A stretch of DNA of 64,000 nucleotides, from assembly GCA_034509755.1 (NCBI GenBank), contig CM067555.1, positions 2,054,142 to 2,118,141 of the forward strand, given 5' to 3'. The position numbers were made by a program, and so were the translations under genes. Numbering within the stretch: the first letter of the stretch is position 1; every line of letters begins with the position of its first letter. The DNA comes from Anisodus tanguticus. Taxonomy: Eukaryota > Streptophyta > Magnoliopsida > Solanales > Solanaceae. This document shows, piece by piece, positions 21,914 to 33,276 of the stretch. The notes beneath the pieces were generated by a model. It was given only the letters and a program-made list of their open reading frames with translations, had not been told where the DNA came from and made no database searches.

Positions 21914-22153
21914 TGTAAGAATTCTAGGGTAAGTAGAATATTTTCCTCACTTTATTCATCTTTCAAAGGTCCAATATATACACAATATACATCAATTAGG
22001 AAGAGTCAATCATGTCTAATCTTCCTAATCAATTCCTAATAATCTTCTACCTAATTTACATTATTTTCCTAATTAACATTGTACTACCTACCATATATAA
22101 TATGATACTACATTAATACAAAATCATATTATTAATAACATAATATTCTAACA
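21914..22153 (-). repeat. 5' LTR of copia element 1
   Basis: The + strand reads TGTAAGAATTC..ATATTCTAACA. The primer-binding site lies immediately inside at 21902-21913. Confidence 0.93.
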
Positions 22154-23297
22154 CTAATAACATTATATCAGAATTACTCTCATGTCTAGGTAATCTTACA
22201 AGAACGAGAGAAAATGAATCTGCCATTATATTTGACATTGAACTATAAGGAGAAAAATATAACAATTCATATAGCTCCCTAAAGAGCAATCAACAATACT
22301 GATTCATCAGATTCTTTTCTCAAACTTGATAAAACTCCTTTGAATTTTTCCTGATTGTCTAGCGATTTCTGCCTGTAATAGTCCCTTCAACTATTATCAG
22401 ATTCACAAGATCCATAAGCATAGTCCTTTTCACCTTCACTTGAACCTGAAGTTGATGATGATGTATCGACATCACCATCGTGGCTTTCGTGTATGGAACT
22501 CACTGTAGTATGAACCCCTGAGTTGGAAGTAGTACTTGACCTGAATTCAATTAAGCTACAGTCTCTCTTGTCGATAGATAGTTCATCAACATTTTCAGTT
22601 CTTTTCTGCCATATTCTAGATAGATTTAGGGTTACAAGATTCTAAAAGCCAAGAAAGGAACATAACTTGGTAATTCATTAATTCAATATTGATGAACTGA
22701 TGATAAGATATGGATTTATGGTTGAGAGTTATCGGCTTTCTCACTGCGCTATAAAAAAATTAAAATTAGCGACGAATAACTTTTGTCACTCAATAAGTTA
22801 CCCAGAAAATTGGTAGAATCTCATTTCTTTACGAAATTTATTTTTCCTATTCTCACCAAAAAGTTATTTTTATGATTTTTAAGAAACTTTATTTTTAGAC
22901 AAAATGCTTTTTAAAATATCTTGACTAACCAAAGAATTTGAAGTTGAAAAAAACACTCAAATTCAAGTTCATAAATAAAAGTTACGAAAAGAAAACCAAA
23001 AAATGAAAGCACCTTTGTTATTTTCCTATTCTCATTTGCTATATTACATGATTACTTCTATAATCTCTTCTTCTTTCTATGAAAACAAAGTATATTCAAT
23101 AGAAATGTTTATGGTTTGGGGTTTTTTATAGCAAAATAATGACAATTATTGTGACCAAAGTTAATGTCCTCATATAATCCCTTTTCTTTTCTTTTATCAA
23201 TGATTCTTGTAATATTATTTTTTAGAACGGGTTCTTGCAAATCTAATCTAATCACCTATATAGGTAAGTATATTTAAATCTCCTACGCCCTTTTTGA
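22154..23297 (-). repeat. right arm of long inverted repeat, outer part
   Basis: The complement of 13068-14236. On the minus strand it carries the better preserved gene-like copy. From about 22640 down to 22395 the frame reads LSRIWQKRTENVDELSIDKR, then SNSGVHTTVSSIHESHDGDV, STSGSSEGEKDYAYGSCESD and a stop. A second shared frame (QFINIELMNYQVMFLSWLLE) lies at about 22640-22740. The outer end CACCTATATAGGTAAG is at 23252-23267. Confidence 0.8.
22395..22645 (-). pseudogene. unidentified Ser/Asp-rich gene fragment (right copy)
   Basis: The open frame of about 80 codons ends with a stop after ESDNS. It is the better preserved of the two copies (compare 13830-14040). An upstream AG and shared intron-like flanks suggest the last exon of a spliced gene. 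I do not recognise the family. The only visible properties are basic residues at the start, Ser/Thr stretches, and an acidic C-terminus. Confidence 0.45.
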
Positions 23298-23309
23298 ATT
23301 AGGAAAAGA

Positions 23310-26000
23310 ATTGTTACACCCTGCCTCTATGTAGTTTTCAAAATAAAAGCCAGTTTTATTGGAACCAAGCTTTTTATTTAGGGTTTAACTAATGATTTTA
23401 AATTATATACATTGTTAGTGTAACGAACTTTTATACTATCCGGTTATTTTTATCTATTGTAATAGGTAAACGAATTTGTTTTCAAGATACAAATATCACG
23501 TTTTGAAGAGGCTTACATGTAATTATCATTTGAAGGACCGGATAGTGTAAGCATAAATCTTAAACTCTTAACTATATCCACCAATGCCAGATAGTGTGAA
23601 TAATATTTATATAATAAGACACTTTTACTTGTTATAGTAGATAACTGCCTAATCCTCAAAGTTATAAATTTTATTTTTTATTTGGTCACTTTTTTTTTTA
23701 ATACATAGACCAAAAGGAAATTAGATTAACAACAATGATGGTTTCAGAATAAGATATCACAACTATTAAGAGTCTCACATAGCAAATGGAATGGGAACAT
23801 GAACTCTTTATATGGACTTGGATAATACTCACCCTAAATGCTAGCTTTTGAGATTGAGTTAGACCCAAATTTCATTCTTTACATTATATTAGAGTCAGAC
23901 TCATTCCAATTCAACAACTAATAAAGCTCTTGGGCAACTGGCCCAATTTGCTAACTGCATTAAATTAAAAATAGATAGTCAACAACCACTTACGAGATAC
24001 TAGTCAAGTTGAGCTTATTTACTAGACCTAGAATACGAAAAAAAAACTATTGGTGAGAGAGGATATTAATTTTCAGTTGTAGATGAGTTAAATAACCCAA
24101 GCCTAAGAAGAAACTTTAGAGTTTATATATTTATAATCTTTTAACATAAAAAATTAGTATTATCTTACAATAGATCATAATAGGAAAATTACAGAACATG
24201 TATTAAATTTGCATAAATTTCAAAGAAAATGTACGGAAACTTATATAAAAACATACTGTAGAAGTTATAATCAAATATTCAAAAATAAATTAAAGTAAAT
24301 GGTCTGGAGATTCAAGCTCAACGGCTAATTAATTAAATTAAAACTGTGTAACAAGTCAATTGCCACAAAAAGTTCAGGTTAGAAGCTTTGTGCACTTTTT
24401 AATAATTTTTTCTAGAGTAACACTATTCTCTTTTCAGGTTAACCAAACCCAACAATATGTGTTACGAAATTTATATCTATAGGTAGAAATAAGCTAGAAA
24501 ATTAAATTTATAATGGCTGACTTTTTGTGACATAGTCATAAATTTATTGAAAGGAACTGTGACGTTCATATATAGGAAATTAAATACTAGCAGTATAGTT
24601 CACACTTAGATCGAACTACTACCTTAATATCTTACATATTTAATGTTCAACTATCTACCAAAAAAGCAAAAAAAAGTGAGTTTATGAGGGACATGATACA
24701 TAAATGATGGTGAGAATAAAATAAACAGTAACGTGATTGTTTGACTTTGTATGATTTACATAATGTCATGCTGTTGGTTAAGTAGAATTTAATGCCCCAA
24801 AAAGATTTTATGGAGTAGTCTAACACCCAAATAATTATGGATATTCCAACTGCCTTCAGTAAATATTTCCCTCTGCACATTTATGGCATTGCCTTTATTA
24901 TTTTTATTTTTGTAAAAACTTATTCAATGTTTGGAATCTACTGACTCAACTAATTAGGAATCACTCAGTAAAAGGTGCACTATGAGGGGTTTTAGTACTT
25001 CCTATTAAAAAAGGATTTTAACCCATTCACAAAATTTAAATCCGAAATTTTTTATTAATGCTGAAAGAATCGTTTACCATTCATCATGCCCTTCGATGGT
25101 CTTGACTTTATTTTACTTCTAATTATTTTTCAAACATCTTCTTTTTGTATGTTTATGTATTTGAAATTTACTGGCTCGATTAGCTTGAATTGACATTATA
25201 GAATGCTTCCTATTAAATAAGACTCTATTTCAAGACTTAAAACTAAAACATCTTGTTAAGATTAAAGGAGCTGCCTTTATTTCACCGTGCCTTTTGATAG
25301 TTTTTTAAAATTCATTTTTTTTCAAATATCCCCCTTAATAACCAATTGAGTTGCCCAAGCGAACTTCAAAATTCATTTTTGTTATTGTTTTGCAGACACA
25401 ACAAAAAGGTTTAGGAGAAAATAAATTATAGTAACTTTGTTTCTTACGGCACTATATATTCTTCCTTCAATTTCATTTTTTTCTTCTTTAACTTCTTTCT
25501 AGTTTGACCTATAGTACTTAATATGTAAGTAACTTAATTAACGCAACTAAAAGAAAAGGTTGAACTTTCTGGAAGGATTAAATGGACTATAGCAAACTTT
25601 ATGATAAAATCTTTTTGTTTCTTTTTATATATTTATATACATTGATAGCTTAATAGCTTGAGAGGTTTGGTCATAATATGCTTCAACCTTTAAATATATT
25701 GGTACGTAGGCGTGTATTATAGTAAGCGAGGATATTAAAAAAGGACGAAGTAATATAAATTTGCATGAATGAAAGTTATTTCGAAAGATTCATAATCTAT
25801 TAGGAGTAGAATCTATCAAAAAGTAACAAAAAATAATATACGGTGGAGGAAAAAAAATTATATAAGCAATAACAATAAATTGGGATATTTTAATCATATT
25901 AGTACGTTTACTTTAGATCATATGCTTTTGAAAGTTTTTTCATCGTAATGTTAGAGATTTATATATACTAGTAAAAAATATAAAATATTACTACAGTAAT
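23310..26000. other. AT-rich intergenic region, nothing identified
   Basis: No gene-like frame longer than about 80 codons. The one at 24647-24880 (minus) has no family features. The phrase CAAATATCCCCCTTAATAACC at 25325 recurs from 8455, which indicates a dispersed repeat. Several poly-A/T runs are present. Confidence 0.45.
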
Positions 26001-26014
26001 ACTTTTTATTTCTT

Positions 26015-26162
26015 TTTATGTGTGTATGTGTTACGAAGATGAACTTAAATGAAACGATATAACTTTTTATGTGTATATGTTATTAAGATGAACTTAAATG
26101 AAACGATATAACTTTTTATGTGTATATATGTTATTAAGATGAAATTAAATGAAACGATATAA
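26015..26162 (+). repeat. three tandem ~48-bp units
   Basis: The unit TTTTTATGTGTATATGTTATTAAGATGAACTTAAATGAAACGATATAAC is present three times, the first copy diverged (GTGTGTATGTGTTACGAAG), in head-to-tail order. Confidence 0.85.
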
Positions 26163-26778
26163 AAATGACAACAATTAATCTTATATATGATATAGTCAGC
26201 AAGGTTAATATATATGATATGATCAAATATTATTATATTAAATCAAACGAACGACAGAATAAACTTGACTATGGACAAGCCACTATTAGTTTACATTCCA
26301 TTCACTTTATAATCTATCAAAGTAAAAGTTAAATATTACTACTCACTATATTTGACATTGAAATCCCACAACCCCCCTTCGCCCACGGGCTGTTGTCACT
26401 TACTATTTTCATTTTTTTACACTTTCTGGTAGATCTACCATAGTTTTTAATTCCTATGGTCTACCCAGATTAAAAAATATATCTCACGTACGAATTAATA
26501 TTTGCATACTAAAATAGAATAATCTCTTGATTATTTTCATTAATCAAAAAGTATATATATACAATATACAAAATCTAATTATGAAAAAAGTAAATCTACC
26601 TTTTTCTAATACAACACTAATACCTATTACTACTATAATACTAATATCATAATTACACTTGTACAAGAATTCAACAAAATATGGTAAGTAACCTAATGGA
26701 AGTCTGTCACTTGGTATACACAGGTATACTGTGTATACGCACCTTCTATCACACCCCCGCAGTCATAGCGGGAGGTTG

Positions 26779-27894
26779 TCATACGCTGAGACTGTCTCTA
26801 AAATCTTCAAACATAACCAAGGGAAAACCCTTATTAAAGATGTCAACAATTTGGTACCTTGAAGGGATATGTAAGACACGTACTTGTCCACGAGCTACCT
26901 TTTCGCGAACAAAGTGAATATCCATCTTGATATGTTTAGTGCGCTGATGTTGGACCGGATTCCCAGAAAGATAGACTGCACTAACATTATCACAGTAAAC
27001 CAAGGTAACTTTCTGAATAGGAAAATGAAGCTCTAACAAAAGATTACGTAGCCAACATGACTCAGACACCACATTGGCTACCCCTCGATACTCGACCTCC
27101 GCACTGGATCGGGATAAAGTAGCATGGCGTTTTGCCGACCAAGAGACCAAGTTATCACCAAGAAACATACAATAACCATAGGTCGAATGTCTGGTATATG
27201 GACAACTACCCCAATCAACGTATGTATAGGACACGAGAGTAGAGAAGGAGGATGGATATAAATGCAAACCATAATCAGATGTGTCCTGTATGTATCGTAT
27301 AATGCGTTTGAGCGCATGCATGTGCTCAATCCACGGATCATGCATAAATAAACACACATATTGTACTGCATAAGTAATATCTGGTCTCGTGAAGGTAAGA
27401 TACTGAGGAGCCCCTGCAAGACTACGATAGTGGGTGGGATCTTCATATGGTGTGCTAGAAGTAGCACTCAGCATAGGTTTGGTATCAACCGGAGTAGATG
27501 ATGACTTACAAGATGACATGACATCTCTCTCAATAATCTCAATCGCATATTTCTTCTGTGATAAAAATAGACCATATGTATGACGAGTAACAATTATACC
27601 CAAAAAATAACTCAAAGGCCCCAAGTCTTTCATAGCAAATTCTGAAATGAGAAGAGACATGATAGACTTGCGCAGCTTATCAGAAGAGGCAGTCAATATT
27701 ATATCATCTCCATATAACATAATGTATGCCAGAGAAGTACCATGACGATAGATGAATAGAGAATGATCAGACATGTTGTAAGAAAACCCAATAGTAAACA
27801 CATAATCTGCAAACCTCTTATATCAAACCCGTGGGGCCTGCTTAAGCCCATATAAGGACTTTTTCAGCAAACAAACATGATGAGGATACTTGGG
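26779..27894 (-). pseudogene. copia element 2 RT C-terminus and RNase H
   Basis: Minus frame 26779-27801 (340 codons) carries the last part of RT (LAYIMLYGDDIILTASSDKL; YGDD in place of the usual YVDD), DLGPLSYFLGIIVTRH, LTFTRPDITYAVQYV, SRSSAEVEYRGVANVVS, VYCDNVSAVYLSGNP and YQIVDIFNKGFP. The RT frame continues upstream with one stop (YPHHVCLLKKSLYGLKQAPR) to 27894, where the gypsy LTR begins. Confidence 0.88.
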
Positions 27895-29688
27895 TGTCAC
27901 GATCCAAATCGGAGGGTCATGACGGGCACCCGAACCTTACTTGCTGAGTACCACTAATCATACAGTAAACATCTAATCATAATTAAACACGGGCCGCAAG
28001 GGCCGTCACCCAATACCCTGATGACACATAGAAATTATAAACTAGAGAGAAGTCATGTAAAATCTTACCAACAGAAAGACTCAACCCATGCATACATACA
28101 TACTAATGCCGACAAGGCCATATTTGACTGTTATATACAAGACACTGTCTACAAGCCTCTAAAAGAGTACGCGACATCATAAGGTCGGGACAGGGTCCTG
28201 CCATACCCATATATACATGCAAAAATACTATACCGAGATTAGACCGACACTCCAAAATAAGGGGAGTGCTCCAATATCAGCTGAGTCGACAACCTACAAA
28301 TGCGGATCGTCGCTTTGCCTACGTAAACCTGCGGGCATGAAACGCAGCGGCCCCCGACAAAAGGGACGTAAGTATGACTGATATACCGAGTATGTCAGAC
28401 ATGAAAAATAGCATAACGAGGATACAAAAATAAACTGAGACAAAAATAGCCGACAGTAACATCCGACCAGTAGTGAATGCCTTTGAGGGCCATAATATGC
28501 CTAAATGTCATGCACAATGCAGTCATGCACATATGTGTATATAATGTTGTCTCATTTTAGCCTCTGTGGGCATCATATCATATTGGCATATGTGGGCATA
28601 GTCTTTTTCATGTATATATATACCAGCTGCAGGTGGTGTGCGTATATAACGCCGTATCCCTTTTCCCATCCCCTACATATATATAATGCATACCATATAG
28701 TAGTGTATATAACACATATGGGTGGATAATACATGAATGACAATAAAACATCCTGAACTAATCTGAGTGACAAAATATCCTTGTACCTTCGGCTAACATT
28801 GGGAATATTAACATCTTTCCCATATACCTCAATAAGGATTTAGGAACATATTTAGACATGCTTTTAACATATGAATAAATAACAAGAACATCCTTAACTA
28901 CTAAGAGTAGAATAGTTTATGGAACAATATTACGTTTACGTTTCGTAAATAGAACATGCCAAAAGAAAGAAATGATTTGTCTTAACATACCTCGATTCCA
29001 AGCTTAATAACTCGAAGTGAAATTTTGATATTTAACTACCATGATCAATTATCGCCGCTTGACGTTGGTATTCCCATGATTCGACAACTATTTTCTACCG
29101 GTTCATTTAAGAATTGCTTGGATACACTGGGGCAAAGGTGTTCTAGTACTACTTACTACTTTGTGCGTTTCTCAATTGAAAAGTGATGTTGATGCATGTA
29201 CACCTTGCCTTGTGCTATGCCTAAAATTAATGAGAGAATTTCTCAAATTTTGGCTCTAAGTTTCGTGAACAGAAGGGACATTTGTTAAATGTTTTGGTAT
29301 AGGATTACATTTTGGCAGCAAATGTTTTCATCCCATTAAATGTTAAGAAATGAGATAGTGTTCCCCCTTAACACATGTCTTCTCCAAACTTATTTTAATG
29401 CCACCTAATTTTACCTAATGACACCTAATTGATTCTATTAACTTAGTCACTTAGGTAATTCATTAAAATGTTACACATAAATATCCCCACTTAAACTTGC
29501 CCCCCATCATAAATTATCAATCAGCCGATCCTTATTGTCCCCCACTCTAATTTATCAATTAACCGATCATTATTGTCCCACTTGGTAAGTCCTAAATTTG
29601 TTCGCGACCGCATCCTTTTATATACCATGCTCTTTATTTGCATATGTCTAGATGCTTAACCCATCGCCCGAAAGTACGGGGTGTTACA
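27895..29688 (-). mobile_element. 3' LTR of a Ty3/gypsy chromovirus
   Basis: On minus it starts TGTAACACCCCG and ends GGATCGTGACA (1794 bp, TG..CA). A polypurine tract (AAGGGGGACCCCGA) lies just upstream at 29689-29703. It contains the GCGTTTCATGCCCGCAGGTT phrase, also found in the solo LTR at 15348-18132, so both belong to related but different families. No partner LTR is present in the window. Small frames at 28505-28773 are not genes. Confidence 0.85.
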
Positions 29689-30606
29689 TCGGGGTCCCCC
29701 TTAGAAACATTCGTCCTCGAATGTTGGGGTGACATATCTAATCCATGTCACGTAGCTAGAAAATACAACTACCTTTTTCACGGGCCATATAATATAACAT
29801 TCATTATTACATCTACATCGGACTTCATATGGTCTTTAAGCATTAATTGTAATACTATGAAATAGAACTCACCTTATGCTTCTTTTGGAACCTAGGCGTT
29901 GGTCTGGAATAGATATGGATATTTGTGTTTCATCTTCTCTTCTGCCTCCCATGTCATTTCTTCTACGTTCTTATTCCGCCAAAGAACTTTCACGGAGGCT
30001 ACTTCTTTAGTCCTCAACTTGCGGACTTGTCGATCTAAGATAGTAATAGGAATTTCTTCATATGATAAATCCTCTGTAATCTTTACATCGTCAATTGGTA
30101 CAACTCGGGAAGGATCTCCAATACACGCTTTCAACATAGAAACATGGAAAACCGAGTGAACAAACTCTAACTCCGAAGGCAAGTCCAATTCATAAGCTAC
30201 TTGGCCAATTCGTCGAATTATGTGATATGGCCCAATATACCTTGGGTTGAGCTTTCCATTTTCCCCAAATCTCATTACACCATTCATAAGAGAAATTTTC
30301 AAGAAGACCCAATCATCTACCTGAAACTCTAAGTCTCGTCGTCGCACATCTGAATACGACTTCTGACGACTCTGAGCGGGTAACAATCGTTCTTGGATAA
30401 GCTTCACCTTCTCTACGGCTTGGTGTACTAAGTCAGGCCTAAGTAACTCTGATTCGCCTAACTCGAACCATCCAATAGGAGATCTACATCTGCATCCATA
30501 CAAAGCCTCGTATGAAGCCATTTTAATGCTAGCATGATAACCGTTATTGTACGCAAACTCAATAAGGGGTAAATGATCATCCCAACTTCCCTTAAAGTCC
30601 AAACAA
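29689..30606 (-). pseudogene. chromovirus integrase C-terminus and chromodomain (truncated)
   Basis: The minus frame 29892-30632 holds the end of a Ty3/gypsy polyprotein: KGSWDDHLPLIEFAYNNGYH and YEALYGCRCRSPIGW (integrase), KVKLIQERLLPAQSRQKSY, the GPYHIIRRIGQVAYELDLP block, HVSMLKACIGDP, and a C-terminal chromodomain (VRKLRTKEVASVKVLWRNKN, EEMTWEAEEKM). The chromodomain marks the chromovirus (probably Tekay/Del) branch. Everything 5' of the late integrase is missing. The join to the copia sequence lies at about 30600-30610. Confidence 0.9.
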
Positions 30607-31590
30607 AAATTAGGTTTCATTAAAAATGACATGACGACTAATTATGATTTTTTTAGCAGATAAATCAAAATATTTGTAACCACGATGATTAGACGGATAA
30701 TCCAAAAACACACAAATGGTAGAACGGGCTTGTAATTTGTTAATTGTAGTAGACGGGAAAAGCGGATAGCACAAACACTCAAACAACCTAAGATGAGAAT
30801 AGGAGGGATCCTTATTTTAAAGAATTTTTAGGGGTGATCGATATGCTAAACCTTTACTTGGGAGTATGTTAAAGAGGTAGGTAGCCATTTGTAACGCATA
30901 ATGCCAAAAAGATGGAGGTAATAAAGCATGGGCTAGTAAGGTTCGGACAATATTATTAATGGTACGAATTTTTCTTTCGGCCTTTCCATTTTGTGAGGAC
31001 GTATGAGGGCAAGAAAACCGAAAAGATATGTCATGAGTGTCACAAAATTCCCGAAATGACCCATTATCATATTCCCTACCATTATCACATTAATATTTTT
31101 AATTTTCCGTTCAAATTGGGTACGGATGAAAGCTCTAAAATTTTAGAATGTGGAAAAAACTTGATACTTGTTAGACAAAGGAAAAGTCCACAAAAAATTA
31201 GAATAATCATCCAAAAATAAAACATAATAACGATGGCCCAAAGAACTCAAAACGGGAGATGTCCATAAATCACTATGAATAATGTCAAAAGGCATCGGCG
31301 AACTAGAAGTAGAGGCTACAAATGATAATCTAACATGTTTCCCTAGAGGACAAGAAGGACAAATATGAGTACTACGCGTACTCTTACAATTAATAAAATT
31401 ATCGTTTTTAATAGAAGAAATAATAGACGACCCTGGATGACCCAAACGTGCATGCCACAAAGAAGGAACAAGAATGACAAATGTTGAATGTGTGGCTTGA
31501 CTCGTGAAAATGGTGGTGGTGGTGATTAGATAAAGCTCTCTCCGACTATTACATCTCATTAGAGATATCCCCGTCTTGAAATCCTTCACA
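30607..31590 (-). pseudogene. copia element 2 integrase
   Basis: The minus frame 31143-31589 has the zinc-binding part (LWHARLGHPGSSIIS, CPSCPLGKHVRLSF) and the first catalytic block (PFDIIHSDLWTSPV, LFLDDYSNFLWTF). The core from 31140 to 30640 is recognisable only in broken frames (for example FLDYPSNHRGYKYFDLSAK near 30690). It ends at RHVIFNE, where the gypsy piece starts. Confidence 0.82.
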
Positions 31591-31861
31591 GAAAATCCAA
31601 AAGGGTCAAAGTTAACAGAAACTCAATTGTCAGTTGTGAATTTTCTAACACACACCAAATTTTAATTAAATGAGGGGCATGAAGGACATTTTTCAGGACT
31701 AGAGGTGGTTGTGGGGGGAGGGGCAAATTTGTGTGACCATAACCCTGAATTAGAATTGAATTGTCATTACCAACAATCATGCCATTATTATTTCTCAAAT
31801 TGAAATAAGACGAGAGATTACCTTGTGCGGACGTCATATGAGAAGTGGCACCGATGTCCAT
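31586..31861 (-). pseudogene. copia element 2 protease
   Basis: The frame MDIGATSHMTSAQGNLSSYF corresponds to DSGATSHMTS in element 1; the catalytic D-S/T-G is changed to D-I-G. It is followed by GMIVGNDNSILIQGYG and LKNVLHAPHLIK. It is probably inactive. Confidence 0.85.
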
Positions 31862-32114
31862 GTACTATTTTTTGTCCGGAGGATTTAATTCAAGTGTATG
31901 CATTGTAGCCTCAATATCCGTAGGTGTCGGACCAGAAATTGGGCCCGCAACAGTGAAGGCTTGTTGCCTCGGCTGTGACGACTAGAACGGTGAACTGGGC
32001 CGCCACTAGCCCAGTTCGTTGGAAATCCTGGAAAGTATGGAAAAGTCGTATTGGGCCACTGGCCCATCAACCCCACGACCATTTTGCATTGGCCCAAGGT
32101 TGCGACCAGTGGTG

Positions 32115-32614
32115 CTATGGCCCAGCCGGCCCACTGCTACCACGTCCGCCATCATCGTCACTTCTACCGCCGCAATTCTTGCCATTATTTTTCCAATTTT
32201 GACCATTTTTGCCGACACCGTTATTACAGTTTTGGCTAGAATTATCCGAGAACGAGTGAGGGTCATCGGACGTGACCGTCATCATGACGGAATTAGCTTC
32301 GGTAGCCGCCTTTTTGGCCAAACCAGCATCTTCTAACGTGAGCATGGAACGGGCTTGGTAGAACGGTGGAAGAGGATTACTCTGACGATAAAGCGTCCCA
32401 ACGTCATTATAAGCCTCGGATAGGCATGCAACCATCTGAAGAACAAGACGATTATTTGTGACGGGCGCACTAACGTTCTTGTGTTGATCCGCCAATTCCT
32501 TCAACCTTTTACAATAGGCTGAGACATTCGGAAAATCCCCCATATTGACATGGAAAAATTCATGTTCAAGAGTGACAACAAAATTTTGTTATCTTAGAAG
32601 ATATCACGCACCCT
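32115..32614 (-). pseudogene. copia element 2 Gag remnant
   Basis: The minus frame reads FPNVSAYCKRLKELADQHKN, NNRLVLQMVACLSEAYNDVG, QSNPLPPFYQARSMLTLEDA and a Gly/Asn-rich tail. Upstream it breaks (stop and frameshift at about 32560-32600) and homology with element 1 ends at the RVRDIF block, so the first ~130 residues are missing. No CCHC knuckle is seen. Confidence 0.82.
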
Positions 32615-33276
32615 ATTCCAAATATATATAATGCATTTATTGATTTGGTGTAAATATCGAGTGCGATAAGTTCTTATCATAATATATACTATTCAAAATT
32701 AATTTACCTACAATATATACTATTAGATCATTTTTATTTACACATAAATAGCAAGTGACCTAATTTATTTTTATGATTAAAATTTTTATTGCTGCAAATA
32801 TTTTTATAATTTTTTTTACTGCTAGTGTACTCAAGGTAGAAGGGGAATCCTCGAGCAACATTAAGGTATTTCTGTATAATCTATACGTTACAAGTTCGAG
32901 TAGTAGATTCAGTAATTGATACTTACTCCAGACTAATTTATCTACATTACATCTCTTTAATGCATTCCTTTTTTAAATCCTCTATCTTTTTATCACTTGA
33001 TATAAGTTAAAAGTGTTAAACCTATAAATATAGCTACTGTCTCTCTCTCTCTATATATATTCATTTATTTCTTGGAGATCTTGATGATCTTTTACAATAT
33101 AATATTGATCTTTTTCTTTTCCTCTACAGTCTACACTGACCATTCACAATTCCATAAGCTTTTTGCTTCTTATTTAAACCCCTCATCTTTTATACCAAAC
33201 AAAAACGCAGCCTTTCTAAATATTTCTTCACGCATAGTTTTTCTTACATTTATAGTAATATAAAGTTCTCATTTTC
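32615..33276 (+). promoter_or_regulatory. upstream region of the PAN-domain gene
   Basis: AT-rich, with a CT repeat (GTCTCTCTCTCTCTATATATAT at about 33039-33060) that is typical of plant core promoters and 5' UTRs. The small open frame 33072-33263 shows no family features and may be part of the 5' leader. Confidence 0.4.

Larger units (their letters stand above)
14430..22153 (-). mobile_element. Ty1/copia LTR retrotransposon (complete structure, decayed coding)
   Basis: The element lies on the minus strand. Both LTRs are 240 bp (14430-14669 and 21914-22153) and differ at about 6 positions by eye. Target duplication CTAAT is present on both sides. The primer-binding site TGGTATCAAGAG (21902-21913, minus) follows the 5' LTR. 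A purine-rich tract (GCGGAGGAG) precedes the 3' LTR. Coding order on minus is gag (21830-20904), protease, integrase, reverse transcriptase, RNase H (ending near 14738), which is the copia order. Several frameshifts and stops make it non-autonomous. A solo LTR of a gypsy element (15348-18132) splits the pol gene between reverse transcriptase and RNase H. Confidence 0.95.
26505..32614 (-). mobile_element. decayed Ty1/copia element 2 with inserted gypsy 3' end
   Basis: The minus-strand relative of copia element 1 shares the same word order in gag, protease, integrase, RT and RNase H with clear divergence. A 3' LTR of about 245 bp (26505-26753, ends TGTGATAG on minus) follows a purine tract (CTGCGGGGG). 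The 5' end is lost: homology stops inside gag at about 32614, with no second LTR or primer-binding site. About 740 bp of integrase/RT is replaced by the chromovirus piece 27895-30606. Frameshifts and stops throughout make it dead. Confidence 0.85.

Noticed and set aside
28505..28773. Overlapping frames on both strands
   Set aside because: Inside the chromovirus 3' LTR.
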